Shown here one piece after another: positions 8,260 through 17,025 of a stretch of 64,000 bases of DNA; positions within the stretch are counted from its first letter, which is position 1; every line of letters begins with the position of its first letter. Source of the stretch: Caldifarciminota bacterium (GTDB lineage Bacteria > Hydrothermota > Tepidihabitantia > Tepidihabitantales > Tepidihabitantaceae); contig JAOABP010000005.1 of the NCBI GenBank assembly GCA_026418295.1, positions 1 through 64,000 on the forward strand, read 5' to 3'. The translations under genes were made by a program, and so were the position numbers. The notes under the pieces are model-generated. The model searched no databases, was not told where the DNA came from, and saw only the letters and a list, made by a program, of their open reading frames with translations.

Positions 8260-9121
8260 CGGATTCTTTCCGGATCAGTTGGCAGATACGGGTAAGGTCT
8301 TCCCAAGAGTGGAACATAATCGTGATTTTTCCCGCGGATTTGCCCGGCGGTGTAATCACGACCCGGGTGCCGAGGGTTTCCTGGAGACGCTGCTCAATTT
8401 CCGTCAGGTGAATATCCTTTTCCGTTTTTCTGGTTTCCCCTTTCGTTGTCGGGATTTTGCCTTCACTGCAAAGACGTTCCAGTGTTCGGACAGAAATGCC
8501 CTCAGCAATTACCCTTTCACACAGATCCACCTGTTCACGCCGGCTGGTGAGCGTCAGGAGCGCGCGGGCATGACCCGGGGTAATCTGTCCCAGGCTTAGT
8601 GCTTCACGGACGCGGTAGGGGAGGGTGAGCAGGCGCAGAGCATTGGTTATGGTGGAACGGTCCTTGCCCACCCGGCGGGCGATCTCCTCATGGGTGAGAT
8701 TAAACTGTTCATGCAATGCCTTATAGGCAAGGGCTTCATCAATCGGATTCAGATCGGAACGCTGAATGTTTTCGATCAGCGCCATTTCGAGCATCTCCCG
8801 GTCGTCAACCGGGCGGATGATCGCCGGGATTGCAGTTAGACCGGCAAGGCGGGCAGCACGCCAGCGTCGTTCCCCCATTACCAGTTCATAGCCGTCGTGA
8901 CGGCGCCGGACAACAACGGGCTGAAGTACTCCCTTTTCCCGGATTGATGCTACCAGTTCCTGAAAACGGGGGTTATTTTCTGCTTCCTTGGTAATGCGGG
9001 GCTGATAGGGGTTGGGACGGATTTCGTCGATGGGGATCGGACGGGATTCCGTAGCCAGAGCCTCCTGAGTTTTTTCCGGGATGATAGCGCGCAGCCCTTT
9101 GCCTAATGCCTTACGATTCAT
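8252..9121 (-). CDS. parB: Chromosome-partitioning protein ParB
   Basis: This protein of about 289 residues is a CTPase-type parS-binding clamp. It begins MNRKALGKGLRAIIPE, the standard ParB opening, followed by IRPNPYQPR, the MGERRWRAARLAGLTAIPAI box, IENIQRSDLNPIDEA, and a helix-turn-helix at HEEIARRVGKDRSTITNALRLL. I chose ATG at 9121, preceded by AAAGGA, rather than the upstream in-frame ATG at 9160, which would only add residues overlapping parA. It overlaps parA by 11 bases. I noticed no obvious parS palindrome in the window by eye. Confidence 0.95.
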   Translation of the reverse strand: MNRKALGKGLRAIIPEKTQEALATESRPIPIDEIRPNPYQPRITKEAENNPRFQELVASIREKGVLQPVVVRRRHDGYELVMGERRWRAARLAGLTAIPAIIRPVDDREMLEMALIENIQRSDLNPIDEALAYKALHEQFNLTHEEIARRVGKDRSTITNALRLLTLPYRVREALSLGQITPGHARALLTLTSRREQVDLCERVIAEGISVRTLERLCSEGKIPTTKGETRKTEKDIHLTEIEQRLQETLGTRVVITPPGKSAGKITIMFHSWEDLTRICQLIRKESGG

Positions 9122-9899
9122 CGGTTTTCCTTTCTGATGGATGTCGGGACAAGATTTCATTTACGAGTGCCAGATATGCCTGAGCGCCGGCTGACTGTCC
9201 GTCGTAGGCAAAGATCGGTTTGCCGAAACTGGGGGCTTCGGCAAGCCGGATACTGCGGGGGATGACGGTCGAAAATACCTGCTCTCTGAAGAATTCGCGC
9301 ACCTCATTTTCCACCTGCTGGCAGAGGTTGAGCCGGCTGGAGAACATCGTAAGCAGTACACCTTCGATTTCCAGCGTCGGGTTAAGAGTAGCACGGATCA
9401 GGTTGACTGTTTCCAGAAGCCGGGACATTCCCTCCAGGGCATAATATTCTGCCTGCACGGGAATAAGCACGCTGTTGGCGGCGGTGAGACTGTTGATTGT
9501 CAGCAGAAGCAATGATGGCGGACAGTCAATGATGATGAATGAGTATTTCGGTTCAATCAGGTTGAGCGCACGGCTGAGCCGGAATTCCCGCTGAGGTGCT
9601 TCCACCAGTTCCACTTCGGCTCCGGCGAGGTTCAGCGTGGCGGGCAGAAGGTCCATTTTATTAAAGCAGTTTCTGATGATTGCGTCATCGACCCGCTGAG
9701 TTTCGAGCAGAACTTCGTATACGGAGACCGCGAGATTGCTCCGGTCAATTCCGAGTCCGACGGTGGCATGTGCCTGTGGATCCATATCCACAAGGAGCAC
9801 ATTATGGTCACGGAGCGCCAACCCGGCAGCGAGGTTGATTGCAGTTGTTGTCTTCCCCACTCCGCCTTTCTGGTTACAGACAGCGATTCTGCGTGCCAT
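9111..9899 (-). CDS. parA: Chromosome-partitioning ATPase ParA (Soj family)
   Basis: A 262-residue ParA/MinD-type ATPase with the deviant Walker A CNQKGGVGKTTTAINLA at 8-24, LLVDMDPQAHAT (A' motif) near 36-47, and Walker B IIIDCPPSL near 120-128. It acts with ParB to move replication origins. The TTGACA promoter ends 8 bases before the ATG at 9899 with no Shine-Dalgarno, and the promoter spacer contains a perfect 12-base palindrome. First gene of parA-parB-M23 peptidase. Confidence 0.96.
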   Translation of the reverse strand: MARRIAVCNQKGGVGKTTTAINLAAGLALRDHNVLLVDMDPQAHATVGLGIDRSNLAVSVYEVLLETQRVDDAIIRNCFNKMDLLPATLNLAGAEVELVEAPQREFRLSRALNLIEPKYSFIIIDCPPSLLLLTINSLTAANSVLIPVQAEYYALEGMSRLLETVNLIRATLNPTLEIEGVLLTMFSSRLNLCQQVENEVREFFREQVFSTVIPRSIRLAEAPSFGKPIFAYDGQSAGAQAYLALVNEILSRHPSERKTDES

Positions 9900-9907
9900 T
9901 ATTCACT

Positions 9908-9935
9908 AATTTAACCCCTGAAATTTCAGTGTCAA
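9908..9935 (-). promoter_or_regulatory. parA promoter with palindromic spacer
   Basis: On the minus strand TTGACA (9930-9935), 16 bases and TAAATT (9908-9913) are followed by 8 bases and ATG. The spacer holds CTGAAATTTCAG (9918-9929), a perfect palindrome placed like an operator between the two promoter boxes. Confidence 0.6.
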
Positions 9936-9953
9936 ACAGGACAGAAAATATTT

Positions 9954-12900
9954 TTACCTTTTCACAATGACAAGCTTCCGGGTGGCAGATGATGATGTTC
10001 CGTTAATGTGCAAGATATAGACTCCGGGGTTCAAAGCGAATGCCGGAAAGGAGAGTGTTCCACTGTTGGTAATTGCCGAATGAGCGGTCATGATCTTTCT
10101 TCCCGCCGGATCATAAATTTCAACAGATGCATTTTTCAATAATCGGGCACCAAGGAGATTGGACAATTCAGATGAACTGAGGCAGGACGGTACGGTGATT
10201 TCAGCATGCGATGGTTGAGAGCGGGAAAGTCTGTCCGGATTAACCTGTGCCACGATGGCAGGATATTGAAGCGGCTGATTTTCTACATAGCGCCATAACT
10301 CCAGAGTTTTATTCCCTTTCAGCGCAAAGAATGTTCCGCCTCCCAAGTGAGTAATATCACCACCGCGGTTGACGCGCTTTTTTTTGCCCGTGGAACCGAA
10401 CTGCGGCAGCGTATCAAGTTCAGACCAGCTGCGGGTAAGAGGATCGAATTTCCAGAATTCGCAGGTGTTTCCACCTTTCAGAGCATAGATGTTGCCGTTA
10501 TAAAAAACAGCACTGCCGCCATCTCTTGATTTTTTGTTTTTTCCAGTCTGTCCGCTGGAAACCGGCATTCCGGGAAGGGGAGTGGGGCTCCATTGGTGGG
10601 TTGAGAGATCAAAGATCCATAACTCGTGATATTTTGCCTTATGGGCGTAGATCGTAGTTTTCTGATCATAAGCCAGCCAGGACCCCTGGTTCCATTTGGG
10701 TTTGATCCCGGCAGGAGCATCGGGCATACGCTGCCAATCTGGAGTAGTAGTATTAAACCGGTAGAATTCCTGGCTCCCACCTTTCAGGAGATAAACATAT
10801 CCGGTATCGTTTTCGGTCACATACACCAGATCAGTACCCCCCTTTACCTTTTTACCATCAGGTCCTTGAGGAATATCCGGCAGCTGGCGCCAGCTGTTAG
10901 TGGCAATTTCGTAACACCAGAACTCAAACGTGCCGTTGCCTTTTGCCATAAAAATTACTTGGTCGCTGCCAGCAGCAGAAGTCCCCTTTTTAGGAAACCG
11001 GCGTGCCGGTCCTTCCGGGATGGACATCAGCATCGTCCAAGAATCACGAATCGGGTCATAGGCATAAAAATCACCGGTTTTGTTTCCTTTGGCAGCATAT
11101 ATCATTCCGTATTCGCCAGCACTGGCAAGCCAGGCTCCATCGCTGACCGGACTGCCGGAGGGTGCGGCAGGCATGGATAGAACTTCCTGCCATCCATTAT
11201 TCCAGAGCGGAGTAACGATAAAATTGGCGGACCGGCAGTTGTTTGAGGATACCTGGTCATACGGGTAATAAGTACTGCAGCGAACAACATATGTGCCGCT
11301 GGAACTCAAGGTGCAGGGTCTAAAGATTACCGATGGTTCTGAATCTCCAGGAGCCATGGTGAGGTCCTGCCGGTCAACGTAAATACGTGCGCCGCCAGAG
11401 GACTCGATTATCAGCCATGCCTGGAAAGTGGCGTTCACATTACCGTAATTTTGCCAGCAGGCGGCGGGTGTAATAACAGCGCCTGGCGTATAGCTTCCGC
11501 TCGGGACCAGGATTTTTGTTGCTCCGACATCCCGGACACGGATAAAAAAGTTTGCTGAACACCGGTTGTTTTCTGGATGCTGGTCCTGTGCCAGCCCGGT
11601 AGAGCAGGTCACTTGCCAGCTTCCCCGTTGCTGAGCGGTAAAACGAGGAAAGACAATTTCGTAATCGGTGTTGGGCTGATGGAACTGCACAGTTTCGCTG
11701 CGGGCGTATTCTGAGCCGATGTGCATAAAAACCGGATAAGTTTCAGTTCGGCTGCCATAGTTAAACAGTTTTACCACCGGATAGACTACCGTACCGGAAT
11801 CAACCGTTCCTGCCGGGACCAGGATCGAGATACAACTTACATCTCTCGAGACCACTTCACAGGAGCCAATATAAGGAAGTAGGTTTTTGCCACTGACCAC
11901 GATCTGCAGTCTGCCGGGAGATTGCGGGTGGATTGGGAATGTTACCTGCCCCATGCTATCTGTTTGTCCGTATCCATAGATTAATGTGTCCATTGATATG
12001 CATACCTGGGCGCCCGGGAAAGGGGTACCGGCAACCTTGACCATGATAGTAAAATTCTGTTCCGTCATTGCTACAACTGTATCATGGATGACATCAGGTT
12101 TCAGCGGTGCGTCAATCCAGACATTGAGCTCCGGGTCGCCCAGGAGATTCCACTCAAGGTAACGAATGCTGTCTCCGTAGATTGAATCGATCCAGTGGCG
12201 GCCTCTCAGAGCAGCGGAGCCGAGACGGTATTCCCCTTCTTCATAAAGGGCGTGGAAGAATCCCCGGTAACAGGCGCTGCGAAAACGCGAAATATGGTTG
12301 CCACTCCGGGTAGTGCCGAAGAAGGCGATTGCTCCTCCCAGCGCTGAAGGCGAGCCGGCACGAACAAACTGATCCCCGTACATTGTTTCCCCGGGAGAAA
12401 GGGTAATAGTGGCGCAGGTAGCGCTGACGACGACCGGCATTCTGATGCCATTCTGCCAGCTTGCCGGTGTGACGGCATTGAAAGGTGAGTACCAACTGCC
12501 AACGCCACTGCCGCGGTAGGTAATGAAAATTCTGCCATCACTGCCTGCATAATTAACCTGCCGGCTGGAATCTCCGTAAAGGTTACAGAGGCTTTCAGCC
12601 AGCAGGAAATTTCTTTCCTGCCAGTAAGATCGCAGAATCTGAGCGTCTTTCTGATAATAGGAATCAGGCGGGACATCTTCGCGGACGACAGTTGTCCCTT
12701 TACGAAACCACAGTGTATCAGTGCCGGCAGGGGGATTTTCATAAGCCAGAACTTTGGCGACGAAGGTGCTGCATTCTCTCGGGTTATGAGCAGGAAATCT
12801 GCCGATCGGAATCTCAATCCGGAAGTCGCCAGTCATATTACCGTAATAGTTGTCATTGTTGTTGGTGAAACTGGGAATGTATTCAGGTGAACCCAGCAGG

Positions 12901-13157
12901 AGAATATACTCGGGAGGAATGTCCCAGTTATTCCAGGCATAGCGGATATAGGAGTGAATCTGACTGGTATCCGCCCCGGTTTCTGAGGTTGTAACTATTT
13001 TTGCCAGCATACCTTTGGCAGTTTTCCAACGGGCGAGCGGTTCGGCAAAGGAAGCAAATGCATCGGGGGTGATGATGAGATACCTCGCACCGGTTGCACC
13101 AGTACTTGCCGCATACAGGATTAAGATAATAAAGAATATGCATTTTTTAGTTTTCAC
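9954..13157 (-). CDS. Secreted C25 (gingipain)-like protein with kelch-like repeats and C-terminal sorting domain
   Basis: A 1067-residue surface or secreted protein. Residues 1-22 are a signal peptide. Residues about 24-350 form a C25 peptidase-like domain: YILLLGSPEYIPS, YYGNMTGDF, IPIGRFPAHNPREC, and the putative nucleophile region VSATCATITLS with C248. The family's catalytic His normally sits in a GHG motif; here the segment at 212-218 reads ITYRGSG, so that His is missing. Two beta-sandwich CARDB-like domains follow, then six kelch-like repeats carrying a KGN/KGG motif (about 690-990), and a C-terminal module ending NPGVYILHINGT...RKLVIVKR like T9SS targeting domains. A GTG start at 13157 has AGGAGG upstream. 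Activity is uncertain. Confidence 0.8.
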   Translation of the reverse strand: MKTKKCIFFIILILYAASTGATGARYLIITPDAFASFAEPLARWKTAKGMLAKIVTTSETGADTSQIHSYIRYAWNNWDIPPEYILLLGSPEYIPSFTNNNDNYYGNMTGDFRIEIPIGRFPAHNPRECSTFVAKVLAYENPPAGTDTLWFRKGTTVVREDVPPDSYYQKDAQILRSYWQERNFLLAESLCNLYGDSSRQVNYAGSDGRIFITYRGSGVGSWYSPFNAVTPASWQNGIRMPVVVSATCATITLSPGETMYGDQFVRAGSPSALGGAIAFFGTTRSGNHISRFRSACYRGFFHALYEEGEYRLGSAALRGRHWIDSIYGDSIRYLEWNLLGDPELNVWIDAPLKPDVIHDTVVAMTEQNFTIMVKVAGTPFPGAQVCISMDTLIYGYGQTDSMGQVTFPIHPQSPGRLQIVVSGKNLLPYIGSCEVVSRDVSCISILVPAGTVDSGTVVYPVVKLFNYGSRTETYPVFMHIGSEYARSETVQFHQPNTDYEIVFPRFTAQQRGSWQVTCSTGLAQDQHPENNRCSANFFIRVRDVGATKILVPSGSYTPGAVITPAACWQNYGNVNATFQAWLIIESSGGARIYVDRQDLTMAPGDSEPSVIFRPCTLSSSGTYVVRCSTYYPYDQVSSNNCRSANFIVTPLWNNGWQEVLSMPAAPSGSPVSDGAWLASAGEYGMIYAAKGNKTGDFYAYDPIRDSWTMLMSIPEGPARRFPKKGTSAAGSDQVIFMAKGNGTFEFWCYEIATNSWRQLPDIPQGPDGKKVKGGTDLVYVTENDTGYVYLLKGGSQEFYRFNTTTPDWQRMPDAPAGIKPKWNQGSWLAYDQKTTIYAHKAKYHELWIFDLSTHQWSPTPLPGMPVSSGQTGKNKKSRDGGSAVFYNGNIYALKGGNTCEFWKFDPLTRSWSELDTLPQFGSTGKKKRVNRGGDITHLGGGTFFALKGNKTLELWRYVENQPLQYPAIVAQVNPDRLSRSQPSHAEITVPSCLSSSELSNLLGARLLKNASVEIYDPAGRKIMTAHSAITNSGTLSFPAFALNPGVYILHINGTSSSATRKLVIVKR

Positions 13158-13206
13158 AGCGCCTCCTAAATTTAGTTTTAGAGGATGTAACCCGGAATTG
13201 TTAAAT

Positions 13207-13234
13207 AGAATACAGCAAGAACCCGAGTTGTCAA
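13207..13234 (-). promoter_or_regulatory. Promoter of the C25-like gene
   Basis: On the minus strand TTGACA (13229-13234), 16 bases and TATTCT (13207-13212) precede a leader of about 45 bases with TAGGAGG. This is a leadered unit. Confidence 0.5.
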
Positions 13235-13278
13235 ATTATCAACTGCTGGCAAGAAACTGAGTACAGGGGGAGTCAGTT

Positions 13279-14505
13279 TTACCAGCGGTATTTGAGTTCG
13301 ACTGAGGACGACAGGGCAGCGAGGTTGTCAATGGCTTCTTGGTGCCACTCCGGCGTAATGTTAAGCATTGTTTCCAGAGTGAGTTCCTGGTGATGAATGC
13401 TCAGAATTTTCCAGCTGCCGGTAAGGGTGAATTCGTTGAACCGGTAACCGGACTGAAAAGCCGAGTCCGCTAACAGATAACGGCGGATTCCGAAACGGTC
13501 ATCCAGTGACAGCCAGATACGGGTTGCGCGGAGGAGTTCGACTCCGAGGGACAGAGAGATTTCCTGGTAATCCTGACTGCTTGTTTGGTTCAATGAACGA
13601 AGGTTTTCTATCTGGGGAGTTATCCGGAAAGCAAAGGCGCTGCCGGGCTGAATTTCGAGTTCCAGTTCCAGCCGGTTGGTAAGCTGGTTCTGGTAGATGG
13701 CGGTTGTTTCATCAAACCAGAGAAATCGGATGTTTTCCCGCAGGCTTATTCCCAGTAAAGAGCCGAGATTCCGATTGATGAAGAGAGAGGGGTTCAAGTC
13801 GGCATAGCTGCGGTTTCTTGCCGGGTAGATGCGCCGACTGAAGGTGTTGTCAAATTGCAGGGTCCAGTTGCGAAGAAAGTAACTGTTCCCGTTTAAATAC
13901 AGAATATACTCAGTATAGTTATGCTGGGGTTGAGTCTGAGCCCAGAGCCGGTGGAGCTTTGATTCCCAGGTGAGTGTCAGGTAATCGCCGAATTGAATAT
14001 CAAGGTCAAGCATTGTCCGGTTAAGATAGTAGTTATAAAAGGCACTGTCAGGGGAAAAATAGCGTTGATGTTCTATTTCATTTCCCCCTGTGATGGTAAA
14101 GTCTTTGTTAAGTTCATAGTCAAGATCAAGCTTGAGCAGGGCATTAACATAGGATTTATTCCAGACGGAATCCTGAAACAGAGAAAGAAGCTTGTGATAG
14201 CAGGAGAGCTCATTTTCCGTCGCTCCATTGAAGGTCAGAGACGAGTTCAACGGGATTGAGAAACGAAGATTTAACCAGTCAGTCAAGGCGGTGTTGGAAA
14301 ACTGCAGGTTGTTTTCACTCTGAACTGTGTAATCAACACGTTCGTGATTCAGATATACGGTCCAGAAGGAACGAAGTTCGGTGCTGGGTACCGTCGTATC
14401 ACGGGTGATCGTATCGGCAACAGAGTAGCGCAGATTGGAGTAATACCCGCCCACACCGGCATCACTCCGGATGGTAACCCCCAAAATCAGAAAAATCAGG
14501 TTCAT
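13279..14505 (-). CDS. Probable outer-membrane beta-barrel protein, unknown function
   Basis: A 408-residue protein with a short hydrophobic N-terminus (MNLIFLILGVTI, a short signal peptide). The rest is alternating hydrophobic and polar residues rich in Tyr, Trp and Asn, typical of transmembrane beta-strands. It ends SSVELKYRW, an aromatic C-terminal residue as in many outer-membrane barrels. A stop lies in frame just before the ATG, which fixes the start near 14505, although no Shine-Dalgarno is visible. It lies 38 bases after the helical-repeat secreted protein and probably shares its transcript. No family recognised. Confidence 0.6.
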   Translation of the reverse strand: MNLIFLILGVTIRSDAGVGGYYSNLRYSVADTITRDTTVPSTELRSFWTVYLNHERVDYTVQSENNLQFSNTALTDWLNLRFSIPLNSSLTFNGATENELSCYHKLLSLFQDSVWNKSYVNALLKLDLDYELNKDFTITGGNEIEHQRYFSPDSAFYNYYLNRTMLDLDIQFGDYLTLTWESKLHRLWAQTQPQHNYTEYILYLNGNSYFLRNWTLQFDNTFSRRIYPARNRSYADLNPSLFINRNLGSLLGISLRENIRFLWFDETTAIYQNQLTNRLELELEIQPGSAFAFRITPQIENLRSLNQTSSQDYQEISLSLGVELLRATRIWLSLDDRFGIRRYLLADSAFQSGYRFNEFTLTGSWKILSIHHQELTLETMLNITPEWHQEAIDNLAALSSSVELKYRW

Positions 14506-14543
14506 CCGGTATCAGGAGGAAATTTCCGGTATCAGGCAGAACA

Positions 14544-15575
14544 TCAGTTTTTACCGGCAGGCGGTTCAGCGAGATTGAGAAGTTCCACGATCCGGTAGAG
14601 CATCTGGCGCGCCTGATTGGTCTGCTTCAGGGCAGCATTGAGGTCTCCCTGGCGGTACAACTCCCGGGCGGCATTTTGTTGTTTTATTGCCAAATCCAAC
14701 ATTTCCTTTATTTGGGCATCCTGCTGCTGGTTAACCCTTTCCTCCCATTGAACAATCAGATGTTCAGTTTCTTCCAGGGCCGAACTGACAAGGGCGCTGT
14801 CGGGCGTTTGAGTTACCAGTTGCCAGGCACGCATCGCCAGTTCCCGGGCAGCAAAGGTTAATTTTAGGGTCACAAGATACATCCGCGAACGGAAGCGGTT
14901 TTTCGCCTGCACCTGCCATTCGCCAGCACGGGAGAACATTTCCTGCGCCCGGAAATTATGACTGGCAGCAACGGGTCCGCTGACGCGCTGGAGAATTAAA
15001 TCAGTGCGATCCAATTCATGCTGAATTTTTCCCCGAGATTGAAACCGCCCCAATTTTCCCGTTATTTCGTAGATATGGTTCCGGGCTGCCATGGTGAAAC
15101 GGAGTGCCCAGCGCCAGCGGCGCGTGTGGAGGTAGTTCAGGGCGGCGTTCTGTTCGGTCTGGACTGTTTTCCACAGGTCAGCGATTTGCGGGTCGTCAAT
15201 CCGTGTAATCTGGGGTTGGAGCTGGCTCATCAGTTCGTTTGTCCGTTCAATTTCGGCTTCTATCCGCTGAGGATCAACGGTAATCAGTTCCATTGCCTCG
15301 CGGGCGCGCTGACGGGCGGCGAGTGTCCGGCTGTAGGACCAGCGGTAGCGTTTCCGGTGATAGCCTTCCCAGGCGGTTTGCTGAATTTCCCTTGCCTGAT
15401 TGAGAAGTAACTGAGCTTCAGAATTGTTTGACGGCTCAACAATAGTCCGTGCCTGGCTTATGATGTCATCAGTACGTTCCAGCTCCTGCCGAACTTTGTC
15501 CGGATGCTGGGCGTAACCGATGCCGGCGATTCCCAGCACCAGGATTAAAATCAGCAATGAATAATTTCTCCGCAT
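14544..15575 (-). CDS. Secreted protein with four helical repeats, unknown function
   Basis: A 343-residue protein with a signal peptide (LLILILVLGIAGIGYAQ, cleavage about residue 22). The rest is alpha-helical in four repeats of about 75-80 residues, each opening with an (E/D)RT-x(4-6)-like motif: ELERTDDIISQAR, EIERTNELMSQLQ, ELDRTDLILQRVS and ALEETEHLIVQWE. Each is followed by aromatic-basic helices such as RKRYRWSYSRTLAARQRAREA. It is probably periplasmic. With the barrel gene 38 bases downstream it may form an envelope complex, which is inference. A TATACT box lies 8 bases upstream of the ATG. Confidence 0.65.
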   Translation of the reverse strand: MRRNYSLLILILVLGIAGIGYAQHPDKVRQELERTDDIISQARTIVEPSNNSEAQLLLNQAREIQQTAWEGYHRKRYRWSYSRTLAARQRAREAMELITVDPQRIEAEIERTNELMSQLQPQITRIDDPQIADLWKTVQTEQNAALNYLHTRRWRWALRFTMAARNHIYEITGKLGRFQSRGKIQHELDRTDLILQRVSGPVAASHNFRAQEMFSRAGEWQVQAKNRFRSRMYLVTLKLTFAARELAMRAWQLVTQTPDSALVSSALEETEHLIVQWEERVNQQQDAQIKEMLDLAIKQQNAARELYRQGDLNAALKQTNQARQMLYRIVELLNLAEPPAGKN

Positions 15576-15583
15576 ACGCTTTT

Positions 15584-15589
15584 AGTATA
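15584..15589 (-). promoter_or_regulatory. -10 box 8 bases before the ATG of the helical-repeat gene
   Basis: TATACT on the minus strand ends 8 bases before the ATG at 15575. The -35 region is weak and no Shine-Dalgarno is seen. Confidence 0.35.
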
Positions 15590-15690
15590 AGCAATTTTTA
15601 TGCCAGTCATGGCTGTTTTATATAGAAAAGCATGTTCATCAGCGGTAAGATGTAACCCGGACTGAATTGAACATATCTGTTCCATACCGG

Positions 15691-17025
15691 TCACCCCGGG
15701 AAATTCTCATCTATATTATACTTCGCAATTTTCGTATACAGCATCCTGCGTGTTATGCCAAGAATTTTGGCGGCTTTGGATTTATTTCCTCCCGCCTGCC
15801 TTAATGCCTCTTCTACGAGCCTTTTTTCCAGTTCCGGGAGGGAGCGGGGTTTTTCGGTTTCCGGGTTTTCAGTGGTGATTCTTTCCGGAAACTGGATGTG
15901 CTGAGGTTTTATTTCGCCTCCGGCAGCGAGGATTAACGCCCGTTCCAGAACATTTTCCAGTTCTCGAACATTACCGGGCCAGTCCCACTTGTAAAGCAAA
16001 TCGATCACATCCTTGCTTAATTCGCGATGGTAGCCCAGACGATTGAGGATGTGATTGCAGAGCAGGGGTATGTCTTCCTTGTGGTCACGCAGGGGAGGGA
16101 TGTGAATGGGGAAGACCGCCAGACGGTAATAGAGATCCTCACGGAACCTGCCCTGACTGACCAGCTGACTCAGGTTACGGTTTGTGGCGGCGATGATCCG
16201 GGCATTCACAGCGACAAGTTTATCACTTCCCAGAGGAACGAAGCTCCGATCCTGAAGAAACCGCAGTAATTTTACCTGTATGGAGGGTGTCAGTTCTCCG
16301 ATTTCGTCAAGAAAAAGAGTGCCGCCATCGGCCTGTTCCAAGCGCCCCCGTTTTTTACTCGAGGCTCCGGTAAATGCACCTTTTTCATATCCGAAAAGCT
16401 CGGATTCCAGCAGTGTTTCCGGTAATGCGGCAGCGTGAACTGTAATGAATGGATTCTGTGCCCGCGGACTGGCGTTATGAATGAGCCGGGCTACCAGTTC
16501 CTTTCCCGTGCCACTTTCGCCGGTGATCAAGACCGTAGTATCGCTGGCAGCCACTTTCTGAATCATGCTGAGCAGTTTGTTTACTGCTGGGCTGGAACCG
16601 ACCAGACCCGCATACCGGTTAGTGCTTTTGAGTTCCTGTTTTAAGATTCTGTTTTCCAGATGCGTCCGGTGGACCTGTTTGATTTTTTCCAGCAGCACCA
16701 GCAGATGGTCCGCAGATACCGGTTTGGTAACGAAGTCGAAAGCCCCCTGACGCATGGCTTCAACTGCGGTGGCAATGGTGCCGAAGCCGGTGACGATTAT
16801 GACTTCGGTATCAGGATTGATTTTTTTAGCCGCGCTCATAACCGCCAGTCCATCAACAGGCGTCATTTTCAAGTCGGTAATAACAACTTCATAGGTGTTT
16901 TTATTCAGAAGTTCCAGAGCAGTATCCCCGCTGGTTACAGCATCCACTTCATACCCGGCACTGCGGAGATTGCTTGCGGTTAATTCACAATAGGCGGCTT
17001 CGTCATCAACAAGCAGAATTCTCAT
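15691..17025 (-). CDS. NtrC-family sigma-54-dependent response regulator
   Basis: A 444-residue regulator in three parts. The receiver domain has acidic residues DDE at 7-9 and the phosphorylated D51 (VVITDLKM). The AAA+ domain has Walker A GESGTGKE at 169-176 and the sigma-54 contact loop GAFTGA at 216-221. A C-terminal Fis-type helix-turn-helix reads AGGNKSKAAKILGITRRMLYTKI. It activates sigma-54 promoters when phosphorylated by the partner kinase, whose gene it overlaps by 20 bases. The signal and target genes are not identifiable; an inverted repeat ahead of the kinase gene may be its own operator. Confidence 0.93.
   Translation of the reverse strand: MRILLVDDEAAYCELTASNLRSAGYEVDAVTSGDTALELLNKNTYEVVITDLKMTPVDGLAVMSAAKKINPDTEVIIVTGFGTIATAVEAMRQGAFDFVTKPVSADHLLVLLEKIKQVHRTHLENRILKQELKSTNRYAGLVGSSPAVNKLLSMIQKVAASDTTVLITGESGTGKELVARLIHNASPRAQNPFITVHAAALPETLLESELFGYEKGAFTGASSKKRGRLEQADGGTLFLDEIGELTPSIQVKLLRFLQDRSFVPLGSDKLVAVNARIIAATNRNLSQLVSQGRFREDLYYRLAVFPIHIPPLRDHKEDIPLLCNHILNRLGYHRELSKDVIDLLYKWDWPGNVRELENVLERALILAAGGEIKPQHIQFPERITTENPETEKPRSLPELEKRLVEEALRQAGGNKSKAAKILGITRRMLYTKIAKYNIDENFPG

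Noticed and set aside
9122-9160. ATG at 9160 as the parB start
   Set aside because: It would overlap parA by 50 bases; the family start MNRKALGKGL with AAAGGA lies at 9121.
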